Assembly (NCBI RefSeq): GCF_020829495.1
Contig: NZ_JAIVFQ010000043.1
Span: 1 to 58,466, forward strand
DNA length: 58,466 nt
Source of the DNA: Nostoc favosum CHAB5714
GTDB lineage: Bacteria; Cyanobacteriota; Cyanobacteriia; Cyanobacteriales; Nostocaceae
Direction: 5' to 3'
Part shown: in pieces, positions 1 to 11,000 of the stretch
Position numbering within the stretch: the stretch's first letter is position 1
Layout: every line of letters begins with the position of its first letter
Notes under the pieces: model-generated
Database searches by the model: none
Told to the model about the DNA's origin: nothing
Seen by the model: only the letters and a program-made list of their open reading frames with translations
Program-made: the position numbers and the translations under genes

Positions 1-70
1 TAGCTTGACGGTAACGTTGTTCTAGCTCTTCAATACTTAGATGTGTAGCTACACTAATTCGTTTCGGCAT
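1..70 (-). CDS. IS630-type transposase, N-terminal fragment (runs off window)
   Basis: The minus strand from an ATG at 70 reads MPKRISVATHLSIEELEQRY and continues without a stop to the window edge. This start is typical of the helix-turn-helix N-terminus of cyanobacterial IS630-family (Tc1/mariner-like) transposases, which cut and paste DNA at TA dinucleotides. Only 23 residues are visible, so the family call rests on this stretch and on the terminal repeat 43 bases upstream. It is the likely cause of the cas4 truncation next to it. Confidence 0.6.
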   Translation of the reverse strand, partial: MPKRISVATHLSIEELEQRYRQA

Positions 71-124
71 TAGTCATCTTTGCACTCACTACTTCTATCG
101 TAAGCGATTATCCGGACATGATAT
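1..124 (-). mobile_element. End of an IS630-like insertion sequence inserted in cas4
   Basis: The sequence ATATCATGTCCG (minus strand, 124-113) marks the element end, 43 bases before the transposase ATG. The same 12 bases terminate the two short elements at 49126-49272 and 55190-55333. The cas4-like reading frame loses its family resemblance exactly here, just after a TA, as expected for IS630 insertion. The other end lies outside the window. Confidence 0.65.
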
Positions 125-771
125 TACCTGCCGTTCATCATCTTCAGGAAACAGGCGAATTGGTTGCCACTCTTTATCATGGGCGAGTCGCGCTTCTTCT
201 GGCAAACAGACGGGAGCTAGAGAGCAACGAGCGCACAATCGCTCGTTATCAATTACAGGTGGTCGGTGGGTAGATTGTCTCAGAGTGCGTGCTTGTTGAA
301 TTGCTTCACGAACAGATGCCCGTCTTGCATCATCCACAGGTACGTGAACCAGTACATTATCAGCATGGTAGCGAATGCGTCCTTCTTTAATTGTAATTCC
401 GAAGGCGGATTCTAACAGATAAGCATAAGCAAGGATTTGTAGGCGATCGCTCTCCCAGGCTTGAGGTTGCTTGTTCTCGTCCCGGTGACAGCGACCGCGT
501 TTGTGTTCGTAGGGGATTGTTTGTCCGTCACGGGTGCGAAGGGCATCCAAGCGACCGCGTAATCCTAGTTCCTCGTTTTCGAGAAACAGTTCCTCCCATT
601 CCTCATCTTCTTGTTTTTCTAGTTCAGTGTGCAGTCTGCGTCCGGCAAAGACGGCTGCATTTTGGGTGTAAAGTTCTTCGACTTCTTCTAGGTAAAATAA
701 GCGAGGACGTGGAGGGCAGAAACGCGAATGCTAGAATGAGTAGTCGTTGACTGTTGTAGAGTATACATCAT
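95..771 (-). pseudogene. cas4: Broken cas4 (probably the Cas4 part of a Cas4-Cas1 fusion)
   Basis: Cas4 is an iron-sulfur RecB-like nuclease that trims prespacers during CRISPR adaptation. The in-frame part (from about 702 down) shows the nuclease core (LRGRLDAL, YEHKRG, QILAYAYLLE) and the C-terminal cysteine cluster CARCSLAPVC. The best start is the double ATG at 771, but that frame reads SALHVLAYFT and stops at about 690. The correct frame resumes at PRLFYLEEVEELY, so the gene is frameshifted and lacks the usual first cluster Cys (YCPR motif). At the other end, the frame after LFPEDDERQV is replaced by IS630 sequence and a stop. In the MYXAN/I-G type fusions this motif leads into Cas1, so cas1 was probably cut away. 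Confidence 0.7.
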
Positions 772-843
772 AACCTCTGTAAGGTGGTTTGATTGAGCAA
801 TGAATTTTGCTTAACGCCTTACGACATCTGAGGTTAAGTTCAA

Positions 844-1470
844 TTAAGTCATCTCAATGGTTGTCCAGGCAGACTCAGGCGGATGTTTTTGAGGCAGTTC
901 TTGAAATAAATATCGCCGCCAACGCGTACCCTGAGAACCAACATGATCAACCCAATAAGGTAGGATCAGGGTTCCATTTGAGTCCTGTACTAACCAGTGC
1001 AGAGATACAGTTTGGATATGATCAGGTAAAAGATTAATGGAATTGACTAAATCGTGGCTTTCACCAAGACATAGACCACCAAAACGATTGATAGTTTCAG
1101 GATGAGTGAATGCTATTTGGAGGCGTTCTAACAAAGTTGGGGATTCTGCATCTATACCTGAATCTACCCAGACGATAAATTGAGTGTCTGTGAGCAACTC
1201 CTGGTAATCTGGTCGAGCATTGGTCGGATCGCTAATTTCCTTCTTCTTAAATCGGCGGAATGTTCTGATTATGGTTGATTTTGCAGGTTTAGTGAGAAGG
1301 GCGATCGCTAACCTAGTTCCACAATGTTTATAGCGATTCATTTCTCCCACAATTGAGAGCAACATTCCATAAACAGTTGAAGGTGGTGGTACTAGATAAG
1401 TTTCAGCATATTCTCTGGCACGGGATTGCCGAAAGCAAGCAATGGGAACTTCTACTTGGAGGGCAATCAT
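844..1470 (-). CDS. cas5: Cas5 (type I-MYXAN, Cmx5/DevS-like)
   Basis: This 208-residue protein resembles the Cas5 subunit of type I Cascade complexes, which binds the 5' handle of the crRNA. The N-terminus (ALQVEVPIACFRQSRAREY followed by YLVPPPSTVYGMLLSIVGE) matches the Cas5 beta-hairpin and the PPxSTxYGML motif. It overlaps the upstream gene by ATGA at 1467-1470, implying translational coupling. I see no defect in the frame, but its partners are damaged (chimeric Cas8/Cas7, broken Cas4, and no Cas3 or Cas6 in view), so an active interference complex from this locus is unlikely. The subtype assignment is from memory of the family. Confidence 0.7.
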   Translation of the reverse strand: MIALQVEVPIACFRQSRAREYAETYLVPPPSTVYGMLLSIVGEMNRYKHCGTRLAIALLTKPAKSTIIRTFRRFKKKEISDPTNARPDYQELLTDTQFIVWVDSGIDAESPTLLERLQIAFTHPETINRFGGLCLGESHDLVNSINLLPDHIQTVSLHWLVQDSNGTLILPYWVDHVGSQGTRWRRYLFQELPQKHPPESAWTTIEMT

Positions 1471-2399
1471 TTTCTCAACTCCACTACTGGTAACTGTAAA
1501 TCTCTGGCAATTCTCTGCTTGAGAGTTTCTACAACAAGTTTGATTCCTGTCAAGACATTAACACCCAACTGGGCTAATTTTTTACCATCAGAGGTGCTGG
1601 CGATCGCTCCTGCTACCCATACTTCTTGAGGATTAATATCTTGTGATTCCACTCGACGAACTAATTCAGAAGCCGTGATTTGACCCTCATCACCTTCTTC
1701 AAAGCTGTAAAGAATTCTCGGTGCAAAGTCGTGTGTCCAGCGTAGCACCAGACTGTCTGGTGAAAAGTCATACAAAAAACGCGAGTGATTTCCAGCAACT
1801 TCTCCCAAAGAAGCTAAACCATCTAAAACTGGGATAATGCGGGATTTATCTTTTAGGCGATCGGGTGTCAGAGCAAAACCAACTACAGCACCAGGATTAA
1901 GCCAACCTGCTACACTAATTGGTTTTTTCAACAAAAACACACCTTTATTGTCACAAAGATTACTAGAAAAATCTTGATAAGCATAACTTTGCAGTGCTTT
2001 GTATGTGACAGCAATTTCTGGTTTATCTTCTTCCAATTGTAAAGATATAGTTTGAGTTCCAGCCGATTTATGTGTACTATTGTGTTGTAAAAAAGTGCCT
2101 AAAATTCCTTGATGAACGATCGCCTGAGAATCCTGACGCATGGTTTTTGAATCTAATCCTCTCAGAGAAATCATACCGTTGTTAATTTGAAAAGACTCTT
2201 TCAGTAACCATTCCAGCACTTTTTGATCATTATTTTCCCAATTCAACGTTACTTGTCTATCGGTAAGCTGCCAATCTAACCCGAACGGCGGCGTAACTTT
2301 TTCTGTTTTCAGCTGGTTCAATGTCATCCACAACCCAGCTAATCCAGCACGATGCAGCAACGTTAAACTAGGATCACCCAAATCAAACTCTATTTGCAT
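1467..2399 (-). pseudogene. Chimeric Cas8 (Cmx8)-Cas7 (DevR) ORF, probable internal deletion
   Basis: This is a 310-codon open frame. The first ~175 residues (LHRAGLAGLWMTLNQL, TYKALQSYAYQDF, PISVAGWLNPGAVV) resemble the start of Cmx8/Cas8a1, the large Cascade subunit. The last ~130 (VAGNHSRFLYDFSPDSLVLR, APRILYSFEE, LVRRVES, LGVNVLTGIK) resemble the C-terminus of Cas7/DevR, the crRNA backbone subunit. The usual C-terminal part of Cas8 and N-terminal part of Cas7 are absent. The simplest reading is a deletion that joined two neighbouring genes in frame near 1870. It is labelled a pseudogene although the frame is open. A natural compact Cas protein is the alternative. Confidence 0.55.
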
Positions 2400-2524
2400 A
2401 GTTCAGCCCCCGTCTCTTCGCTGTAATATATATCTTCAGACGGAGCTACAAGATAAAATCTGATCCGTTTCCACTGTGATAATTTCTCACGATTATTAGG
2501 AATATGAATTGGTACTGACCATCT

Positions 2525-3175
2525 TTGAGCCCAGGTTCAGCAACAATTACGGTTAGTGCTGTTGAAGTAACAGAGTTGACTCAGGAGGAGCAAAGCGATC
2601 GCTTGCACTTGGAACGCAAAGTCGAGAGAGCAGTTTTTGAAGCAGGTAAAGCGCTAATGGAGTTACGAGACAGACGGCTGTACCGCTCAACTCACCGCAC
2701 ATTTGAAGAATACTGCCGCGATCGCTTTGGTTACAGCCGCCGACAGCCTTACCTTTTGATGGACGCAGCTATTGTTTTTGATAATTTGCTTGAAAAATGT
2801 GATCCAATGGATCACATTTTGCCAACAAGCGAACGCCAAGTCCGACCAATGACCAAGCTTGAACCCCAGGAACAGCAAGAAGTGTGGCTAAGGGCAGTGG
2901 AACAAGCTGGCGGGAAAGTGCCGACTGGTAGAATCGTCAAAGATGTTGTGCGGCGCATAATGGAACGGACTCAAGTACCAAACACCTACCAAATTGGCGA
3001 AGTCTGCCAAATCCTTGCGAAGGACAACCCAGAACTGAGAGGAAAGGGTGGGTGTTGGGGGATTGTCAGCGCAGTGAATGACTTCAGTTGTACCGTTAGA
3101 ATTTGGGATGGCGAGTACACCATTGGGTTGCAGCACCTGAAGTCCTTCAACTACCTGCCCCAGGAGTGTCAATAG
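2525..3175 (+). CDS. Hypothetical protein with DUF3102/ParB-like N-terminal region
   Basis: This is a 216-residue soluble protein. It must start at TTG (2525), because an in-frame TGA lies just upstream and no ATG is available until the conserved region. Residues ~25-85 (GKALMELRDRRLYRSTHRTF, then YCRDRFGYSRRQPYLLMDAA) follow the pattern of cyanobacterial proteins that pair a short helical repeat with an SRR-type helix, as in the DUF3102 protein at 33190. The C-terminal ~65 residues (GEVCQILAKDNPELRGKGGC, then WGIVSAVN) look like a small beta-barrel. DNA binding is plausible but not shown. It is divergent from the cas remnant and followed directly by a 51-codon gene. Confidence 0.6.
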   Translation: MSPGSATITVSAVEVTELTQEEQSDRLHLERKVERAVFEAGKALMELRDRRLYRSTHRTFEEYCRDRFGYSRRQPYLLMDAAIVFDNLLEKCDPMDHILPTSERQVRPMTKLEPQEQQEVWLRAVEQAGGKVPTGRIVKDVVRRIMERTQVPNTYQIGEVCQILAKDNPELRGKGGCWGIVSAVNDFSCTVRIWDGEYTIGLQHLKSFNYLPQECQ

Positions 3176-3331
3176 ATGCAGCAGATTAGCGATCGCATCA
3201 GTTGGTTACGGGAAAACGAGAGCTTGGAAGAGGCTGCCCGTGCTGTGCTGAAGCACTTGGGGGAATTGAAGCGTCCATATTTGACTGCGGTGGAAGAGAA
3301 GCTGTTGGGTTTGATAGAAAGAAGAAACTAG
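3176..3331 (+). CDS. Small helical protein, 51 aa
   Basis: The ATG at 3176 follows immediately after the TAG of the preceding gene, so translation is probably coupled. The product (MQQISDRISWLRENESLEEA at its start, ending IERRN) is almost entirely charged amphipathic helix with no membrane segment or cysteine. Its tight linkage to the 216-residue gene suggests the two act together. I do not recognise the family. Confidence 0.5.
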   Translation: MQQISDRISWLRENESLEEAARAVLKHLGELKRPYLTAVEEKLLGLIERRN

Positions 3332-4416
3332 CACTATATTAAAGCCTAAGCTTAGTAAGCTTTTACAAAAAATTCATCAAGTTTTGATTCAATTTAGTCC
3401 AGTGTATAGGCTTTTTCGAGTGAGTCTCTTTCTTGTTGCGATCGCTATCGCTCCCACTTGGGCCAGAACTGAAAACCTTATCACTCTCCATCCGTAAGCT
3501 CTAACTGATAAATCCGTATTGATGGGTATTCGTCCATCATCCGCCAGTAATACCCAGTAGGCGGCGACTGCACCCTACCACCGCAACGGTACAAGAAAAC
3601 TGGTTCACTCTCCGCGCATAGCTTTCTTTATCATCTGCTCTAGGCTGGGGTCTGGGTTGTTGTCGTCATACCAGATAATATGGGATTTACCGAAATATTT
3701 AGCCGCCATTAAACTAGCTCTCCAGCCATTCCATCAGCGATTGAATTTGCTCTTGGCTAACGCCGTAGCTTTGTTGTCCGTAGCATAGAATAGTTGGCTG
3801 GGCTGGTTTGGGATTGAGGAAGTTTAAGAATTTCATGGTGGTGAGAAACGCAACTATTAACAGGGTTCCCATTTAATGAGGTGCGATACCTAGCTTGGGC
3901 AAGAAAGTGCGATCGCCCAAGAGGTGTAACTTTGACTCGCTTGTATTTTTGGCTCTTCATTACTTATTATGCTAAACACGTATGTAAATCAGCTTAAAAC
4001 CCTTGCTGGACAATAATAACAGCCGTTATTCTTAGCGTTTGAGGCTAGGTTCTGAAATTTACGCTATAGCTGCCTGTAAGGCTTGATTTTCAAGGCAAGC
4101 TACCGCCAAGTCAGGGCATTTTCGCAAACTGTTAGTCCAAACAAATCTGTTTTAATCAGAATTCTCAATAATAATGGAGCAGATGTAGGGGATGCGTAGG
4201 CAAGCATTTACTGCTATTCCATCGCATGGAGCCGCTCTTTATAGCGATCGCTCTCTTGATGCACCTTTTCCTCTAAGAATTAGGAGAGCGATCGCTCCTC
4301 TACCTCGTTTAATTTTTCCTCTGGTGCGGACACTACGTGAACGCTTGTATTCCTATAAGTGCTTATGGAAGTGAAATACTAAACTAGTATGCCTTGCTAG
4401 TACAGGAGATACAGCC
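3332..4416. other. Poorly coding stretch between small genes
   Basis: No convincing gene is visible here. The minus strand holds fragments that look like former small coding regions: one ending YGVSQEQIQSLMEWLES near 3716, a 34-codon frame at 3605-3709, and a frame ending MMDEYPSIRIYQLELTDGE at 3481. A 60-codon plus-strand frame at 4192-4374 is built partly from two GCGATCGC-containing repeats and is probably not coding. Confidence 0.4.
3605..3709 (-). CDS. Possible tiny protein, 34 aa
   Basis: A short frame with ATG at 3709 reads MAAKYFGKSHIIWYDDNNPD and ends KKAMRGE. It sits just after the stop of another short frame and just before a third one, an arrangement like a run of tiny coupled genes. 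No family is recognised, and a chance frame cannot be excluded. Confidence 0.22.
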   Translation of the reverse strand: MAAKYFGKSHIIWYDDNNPDPSLEQMIKKAMRGE

Positions 4417-4581
4417 ATGACCTACACCGTGCACGACGCTCTAGAAGTAGCAAACCTTGCTGCTGCTGACATCAAAGCAAGGCTTTGCTCCAAACCAGAA
4501 ACTATTAGCGTTGTTAATGTTGAGGATGACCCAGATTACCAGCCGCACAGTTTCGGCACCTTAAAAAAGTCGGTATTTTGA
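4417..4581 (+). CDS. Hypothetical small protein, 54 aa
   Basis: The ATG at 4417 is preceded by a good ribosome site, CAGGAGAT, about 8 bases upstream. The product begins MTYTVHDALEVANLAAADIK and ends GTLKKSVF. It is soluble, acidic in the middle (VNVEDDPDY), and could be the N-terminal part of a longer ancestral gene. I do not recognise it. Confidence 0.4.
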   Translation: MTYTVHDALEVANLAAADIKARLCSKPETISVVNVEDDPDYQPHSFGTLKKSVF

Positions 4582-4749
4582 TCTTTTTACATTTCTTTAG
4601 AAAATACTCTTTGGCTTCAGCCACAGTAAGATGGTCTGAAAAAGCTTATCCTGTAGACTCAAGGAACGATCGCCAGCCGCAAGCAGAGGCGAAAAATGCT
4701 TTTAAAAACCTCAAAGTAAGAAACTTTAGAACTTAGGTTTTTACTTGGG

Positions 4750-5005
4750 TTGCCACAATGGAGTGATATCAGGGTTTTCAGCAGCAGATACGGCATTTCT
4801 AATACAGCTTGCCGAATATGAAAACGTAAATCCTCGGTCGGAACCGCGTTTTTGATGAGAGTGATCCGCTTTTTAGCAATTCCTTGAACTTCAATCAGTC
4901 GGTCAATTTGGTGTTTGCCATCCCAAACTGTTTGAAGATATTCGGTTAATTGTTCTTGGGGGACTTGTTTTGCATTTAGAGGACAAAGATAAAAATCGCT
5001 CTCCC
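4750..5005 (-). pseudogene. Transposase remnant (IS1634/DUF4277-like)
   Basis: The minus strand reads ESDFYLCPLNAKQVPQEQL and continues through LQTVWDGKH and IEVQGIAKKR. The FYLCPL motif and following spacing resemble the middle of IS1634-type transposases of cyanobacteria. A frameshift near 4800 is needed to reach a sensible end (ENPDITPLWQPK then stop at about 4750). No start codon or element end is visible, so this is debris. It lies just downstream of the PKS operon end. Confidence 0.4.
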
Positions 5006-5077
5006 AAACTCAACACGGGAGCTAGAATCCACCTGTCAATAGAGTTTGAGACGTGCTAACCCTGCACTAAACTACAG

Positions 5078-8000
5078 TTACTGACTTTTGAGTAAAGCTT
5101 CTATAGCTTCTAGTTCATCTGTAATTGAGGTTTCGATACCCTGTTCTGATATGGAATTTTCCAGTTCAGAGACAATCATCGCCTGCGCTAATTCTCTTTG
5201 TTCTGTGTTTAGTAGGAATTCGCTGGCAATATGGTGCGCTAGGGATTGAATAGTGGGATGCTCAAAAAGGATTGTGGAAGCGATCGCTTTATTCAAAGTG
5301 GCTTCCAATCGACTACGTAATTCTACCATCATTAAAGAATCCATACCCATATCAAAGAACCCTACTTGGGCATTTGGTAGTTGAGAAGGTGGTAAACCTA
5401 AAACTTTACCAACTTCAGTTTGCAAGTAGGTGATCAATAAGGGAATGCGATCGCTCACTCCCAATGATGTTAATTGCTGCATCAACTGGGAAGTTTGATG
5501 AATGGGCGATGGTGCTTGGGTTTGAAAGTCTGTAAAGAAAGGAGAGGATAAACCTTGGGCTAGGAGTTCAGACCAATTCACTGGTACTACTCCCACTTGG
5601 GTGCTAGATTGTGTCAGGAGAAATTCTAAAATATCTATACCTTGGTTAGGAGCGATCGCACTAATACCACGTAAACTCATTTTAGTAGCAATTTGACGTT
5701 TGGCAGCAGCACCGATATCTAACCAAACACCCCAATTTATACTCAATGCTGGTAATCCTTGGCTGTGTCGATACTGTGCTAAGGTATCGAGAAATGTGTT
5801 AGCGGCTACATGGTTTGCCTGTCCAGGAGAACCTAATAGGGAAGCGGCAGAGGAAAACATGATAAAATAATCTAGAAGTATGTTTTGGGTTAAAAGATGT
5901 AGATTCCAAGCGCCTGCAACTTTTACAGACATCACAGACTGCAACCGTTCCGAATTTAGTTGCTGTAAAACTCCATCATCTAAAACACCTGCTCCATGAA
6001 TGACACCACGTAAAGGCGGATAGTTTTGTTGGATGTTAGTTAGGACTGCTGCTAACTCTTCTCCCTGAACAACATCTGCCTGAGTTGTGATAACCGTAGC
6101 ACCTGTGGCTTGTAATGCTTGAATTTGTGACTGTGCTTCTAGTGTCGGGCAGCTACGTCCCACGAGTACCAAGTATTTCGCACCTTTTTCAACTAACCAA
6201 TGGGCAACGCGTAAACCTAAACCGCCCATACCACCAGTAATTAAATAGGTTCCTTCGGGATGAATTGGCAATGTTTCCAAATCTTCATCTGTCGGTTCGT
6301 GGGTAATCGCAATTTTGCCAATATGTTGCGCCTGTTGCATTATCTGCAATGCTGTCACCACTTTTTGGGCAGGAAAAACTTTGTGGGGTAAAGGTTGCAA
6401 CTTTTGGCTTTGAAACTGTGCTATGAGACGATGCAACAAGGATTGCACCTGTTGAGGATTTTGCCCAGCCATATTCATCAAATCCACCAGGTGATAGGCA
6501 ACTAGTGGCTTGACTTGAGCAACTTTTTGTGAATTCCAAACTCCCCGTTTGCCAATTTCAATAAAGCATCCGTTGGCTTTGAGAACCTCTAGACTGGCGG
6601 GAATAAACTCACCAGCTAAGGAATTAAATACGATATCTACACCTTCACCGTCAGTGACTTCTAGAATTTCTTGGGCAAAATCCAAGGTGCGTGAGTTAAA
6701 GATGTGTTGAACACCTAAAGAACGCAGTGTCTGCCATTTTCCTGGGCTTGCTGTGGCAAAGACTTCCGCCCCAGCTTGTTGAGCAATTTGTAAAGCTGCC
6801 ATACCTGTACCCCCAGTGGCGGCGTGAATGAGAATGCGTTGTCCTTTTTGAATTGCAGCAACTTCTCGCAGGGCATATTCTGCGGTAAGGAAATTGGCGG
6901 GAATTGTCGCGGCTGTCTCAAAGCTCAAAAAGTCGGGTTTGGCAACAACCAATCTGGTATTAGTAGTAACATATCGGCTAAAACTATCAGCAGCTAAGGC
7001 TACGACGGCATCACCGATACTAAACTCACTTACGCCCTCACCAACAGCGACAATCTCACCGGCACATTCAACACCAAACCAGTTGCGATCAAAAGGTAGT
7101 AGTCCCAAAGCATCTAATACGTCAATAAAATTTAATCCCGTCGCCCGTACCTGAATCTCTACCTCTCCTAGCTGCGGTTGACGACGCTGTGAGGTTTGCC
7201 ATTGTAGTGAGTCGAGTAAACCGCGTGTACCGATTGTTAAGCGGTAAGGCTGTTCGGGAACAGCAAGTAATTTTTGGGGATTAGTGAAGTGAGTTAATCG
7301 TGCTACCCTTCGCCCAGTTGAGTGGAGGGCAATTTCCTCCTCTTGGGAAGGGTGCATGAATTCAGTTAAGAGGGTATCAATTTGGGAAATTGCTGCTTTT
7401 GTCGGATCTAAATCCACACAGCGACAATTGAGTTCTGGGTGTTCCAGACGGATGACTTTACCCATACCCCATACAGGTGACTGCATCAATCCTGTGATTG
7501 TGGAGGTGGGATTGACTGCACCTTGAGTAACTAGCCAGAGGTTAATAGGCTGATGTTGCTTTTGAATTAGGGCTTGGACGAGGTTGAGAACATTGGTACA
7601 TTCAGCGTAACAGTCTTGAGGTAGAGTCTCAATGTGTTCTTGTGAACTAGAAATATAAACAATGTTTTTGATTGATTTCTGAATGTTTTCTGAGGCTACC
7701 GTGTCTGAATTACCCCCCTTAATCCCCCCGATGCATTGGGGAAAACCGGAAATCAAGTCCCCTCCCCAATGCATCGGGAGGGCTAGGGAGGGGTAAAACT
7801 GAGATTCAGAAGCTACTTCCCCACTTTTGTGTACACCAGGAGCCAAAATGGTACATAATTGCTGTTGCTGTTGCTGCTGTAATTGTTGTGCGATCGCATC
7901 TCCCAACTCAAAATAATCTGTGACAATTAACCATTCCCCAGTACAGACGCGATTAATCGCGTCTCTAGCTTGATCTGACTGTGCCACAATGACTGCTTGT

Positions 8001-11000
8001 TGAGCCAATACCTCTGGAAGCACGGAGTTAGGGATAATATCTGCAACGCTGGCAAATCCATTTACTTGTAATAAATTGTGCCACTGCTGGGTAGAAATTA
8101 AGGGATGCGTCTTACGCAAATCTTTGTCTTGGAATCTCCACCAGCCTTCAGTTAAACCAAAAATTAAATCCAGCCAACTACTGGGACGAGTACCTTCCAA
8201 AAGTATCAATAATCCGTTGGGTGCGAGTAAGGATTTGACGTTGGTGATGGTTTGGCTTAAATCTTTGGTGGTGTGTAGAACATTTGCGGCAATAATAATA
8301 TCAAAACTGTTGGCAGTAAATCCCTGAGATACAATTGGCTGTTCAATATTCAAACTTTGGTAACGAACAAAGGTATAGTCCGAAAATTGCTGGCGTGCTT
8401 TTGCTAAGAATAATGGAGAAATATCAGTAAAAACATATTCCACTGATTGAGTAGCAAGTTGCGGTAAGAGATTAGCTGTAGTTCCCCCAGTACCTGCACC
8501 AATTTCCAGAATTCGTACAGTTTGCCCAGACGGTAACTTTTCTAAAGCTGAGAGTACCGCTTGCTGTACCAGAGTATTCATCATCTGGGCACCAGGGGAA
8601 TTTTGATACAGTTGAGCGATCGCACTCAAGTCTCCATTGGGAAATAATATTTGTAAAGGTTCACATCGTCCCTGCAACACCTCTGATAAACGTAAACCAC
8701 AGCGTTCAATTAACGTGAGTTCTGCCGAAGAAGATGGGTATTTTGTTTGTAGTTGTGCTTGGAGAATTTGTGCTTGTCCAACATTGGGAGACTGTCGCAC
8801 ATACCACCGTTCATCTTGTTGTTGTAGAATGCCTGCGGCTGTTAACATTGACAGCAGGTGTATAAATAATTGTTCTTGCTCAGGTATAATTTGCAATTGC
8901 TGCCCAGAAAAATCTTCACCCATCTGCAAAGATAAACCCAACTGTTGCAGCGCTTCAACAATATAGGCAAGACTCAGAGTTTCCAACTGGGGTAATAATT
9001 CTGCATAGATTTGGATCTCCGATTTTGTTAACAGTTTAGTGAATTGAGGTGCTAACTGTTGGGCAATCATCTCTGGAGAAGGGAGCGCATATGTCTCCTT
9101 CAAGAGAGGATTGGGGTGAGATTGTAAGCGCCATTCCACTTCATACAACCATTCTCGCCAGTCTGCTGATGAATCTTCAGCAAAGATACTTTGTGATTCC
9201 ACAGCTTTCAGTTGCAGTCCTGAAAAAGTTGCGATCGCTACTCCCTCTGGCGTTAAAACTTGGATATCTGCAATTATAATTGGTGATGAAATATCTGCTC
9301 GACGCAGTTGCACCCAACTCCATAGATTTTCCCCGACTGTTTCCCAAATAGTCAAGCGATCCAAACCGATGGGCAGATAAACAGACGACGTGGATTGATG
9401 GGATAGAATAGCTGCGATCGCTTGTAAACATCCATCCAACACAATTGGATGGAATTGATAGCCACTACGCTCAGTACATATTTCTGGTAAATGAATCTCT
9501 GCGAGTGATTGGTTCTCATTGTACCAGAGTTGGGTAATGACTTGGAACCTTTCGCCGTAATTAATGCCAACCGTTTTGAGATTTTGGTAGAAGTCGGCAA
9601 TATTTGTAATTTGGGTACAATGCCGTTGCTGTTCTAAAAAATTAAAAATCCCATTTGGCTTAATATCTTTGTTCACTCCCACTTTTCCTGTTGTATGAAC
9701 AGTCCAAGCATTTTCTGCGGCGCTGACAATTTCAAATTCGTAGCTGTCAGTGAGAATGAATTGTACAATCCGTGGAGAATCTGGGCTGAAAATGCAAGCC
9801 TGTTGCAGAGAAATATTTTCTAAGTATAGGCGTTCGCTTTGAAAAACTTCCTTTCCGGCTGCCAATGCCATTTCTATGTAGGCAGCTCCTGGTAAAATTA
9901 CTTGGGCAAATACCTGATGGTCTTGCAGATATATGGGAGAATTGTCGGCAAGCTCTTGCTCAAAGTATAAATTAACGGATTTAGCTAAGTGTAATTTCTG
10001 TCCCAATAAAGGATGGACATCCACACGACCCCTCCCCAACCCTCCCACCCCCCTTTCATCCCCCAAGGCATCGGGGGGACAGAGGGGGATGCCCGATAGG
10101 GCGGGTGGGGTAATTTCTGCCCAGAAACGCTTTCTTTGAAAAGTATAATTTGGCACATTAAGACGCCGACGGTTGTAACCTTGATCAAATCTGTGCCAAT
10201 CAAGCTGAACTCCTCGCCCATAAAGCGCCGCCACACTTGATAATATTACCTGCCAATCCTCCTGTCCGGCTCGTAAACTGGGTAACCAGAGATATTTTCC
10301 CTCATCCGCTACCAGCGATCGCGCCATACCGAGTAAAATTGGCTTGGCTCCAACTTCCAAAAATACACTACACTCTTGCTGAATCAGGGTTTGAACCCCG
10401 GCAAAAAACTGCACTGGCTGGCGGATATGACGACACCAATATTCAGGTGTGGCAATTTCTGTATCAATGATTTTGCCAGTAAGATTAGAAATGATTGGGT
10501 ATTGCGGCGGATGAAAGTTGACAGTACGGGCGACTTGCTCAAATTCTGTGAGCATCGCCTCCATTAAAGGAGAGTGGAATGCATGGGAAACTGGTAAAGG
10601 TGTGGTTTTGATGCCTTGGGCTTCCAATATGGCGGCGATTTGGTCAACAGCAACGGTTTCGCCAGAAATCACTGTGTTATTGGGTGCATTGACAGCTGCA
10701 ATGGATACCTGTTGATTGAAGGGTAGAATTAGTTCTTGTAATTCAGACTTAGCAGCAGCCACCGCAATCATTTTACCGTGGGGTAACTGCTGCATCAGAC
10801 GGGCGCGGGTGGCAATCAGCTTTAGTCCATCTTCTAAACTAAAGACTCCTGCAATACAAGCAGCGACATATTCACCAACACTATGGCCCATGAGAAAATC
10901 AGGTTTCACTCCCCAAGATAGCCACAGTTGACAGAGGGCGTATTCAAGGACAAATAAGGCTGGTTGGGTGTAGATAGTTTGGTCTAAATTTTGGGAATGG

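Noticed and set aside
4192..4374. 60-codon plus-strand frame
   Set aside because: Composed partly of HIP1-containing repeated segments, no ribosome site, no recognisable pattern.
10376..10931. Plus-strand frames opposite the PKS AT domain
   Set aside because: They are antisense to a conserved catalytic domain and lack any family resemblance.
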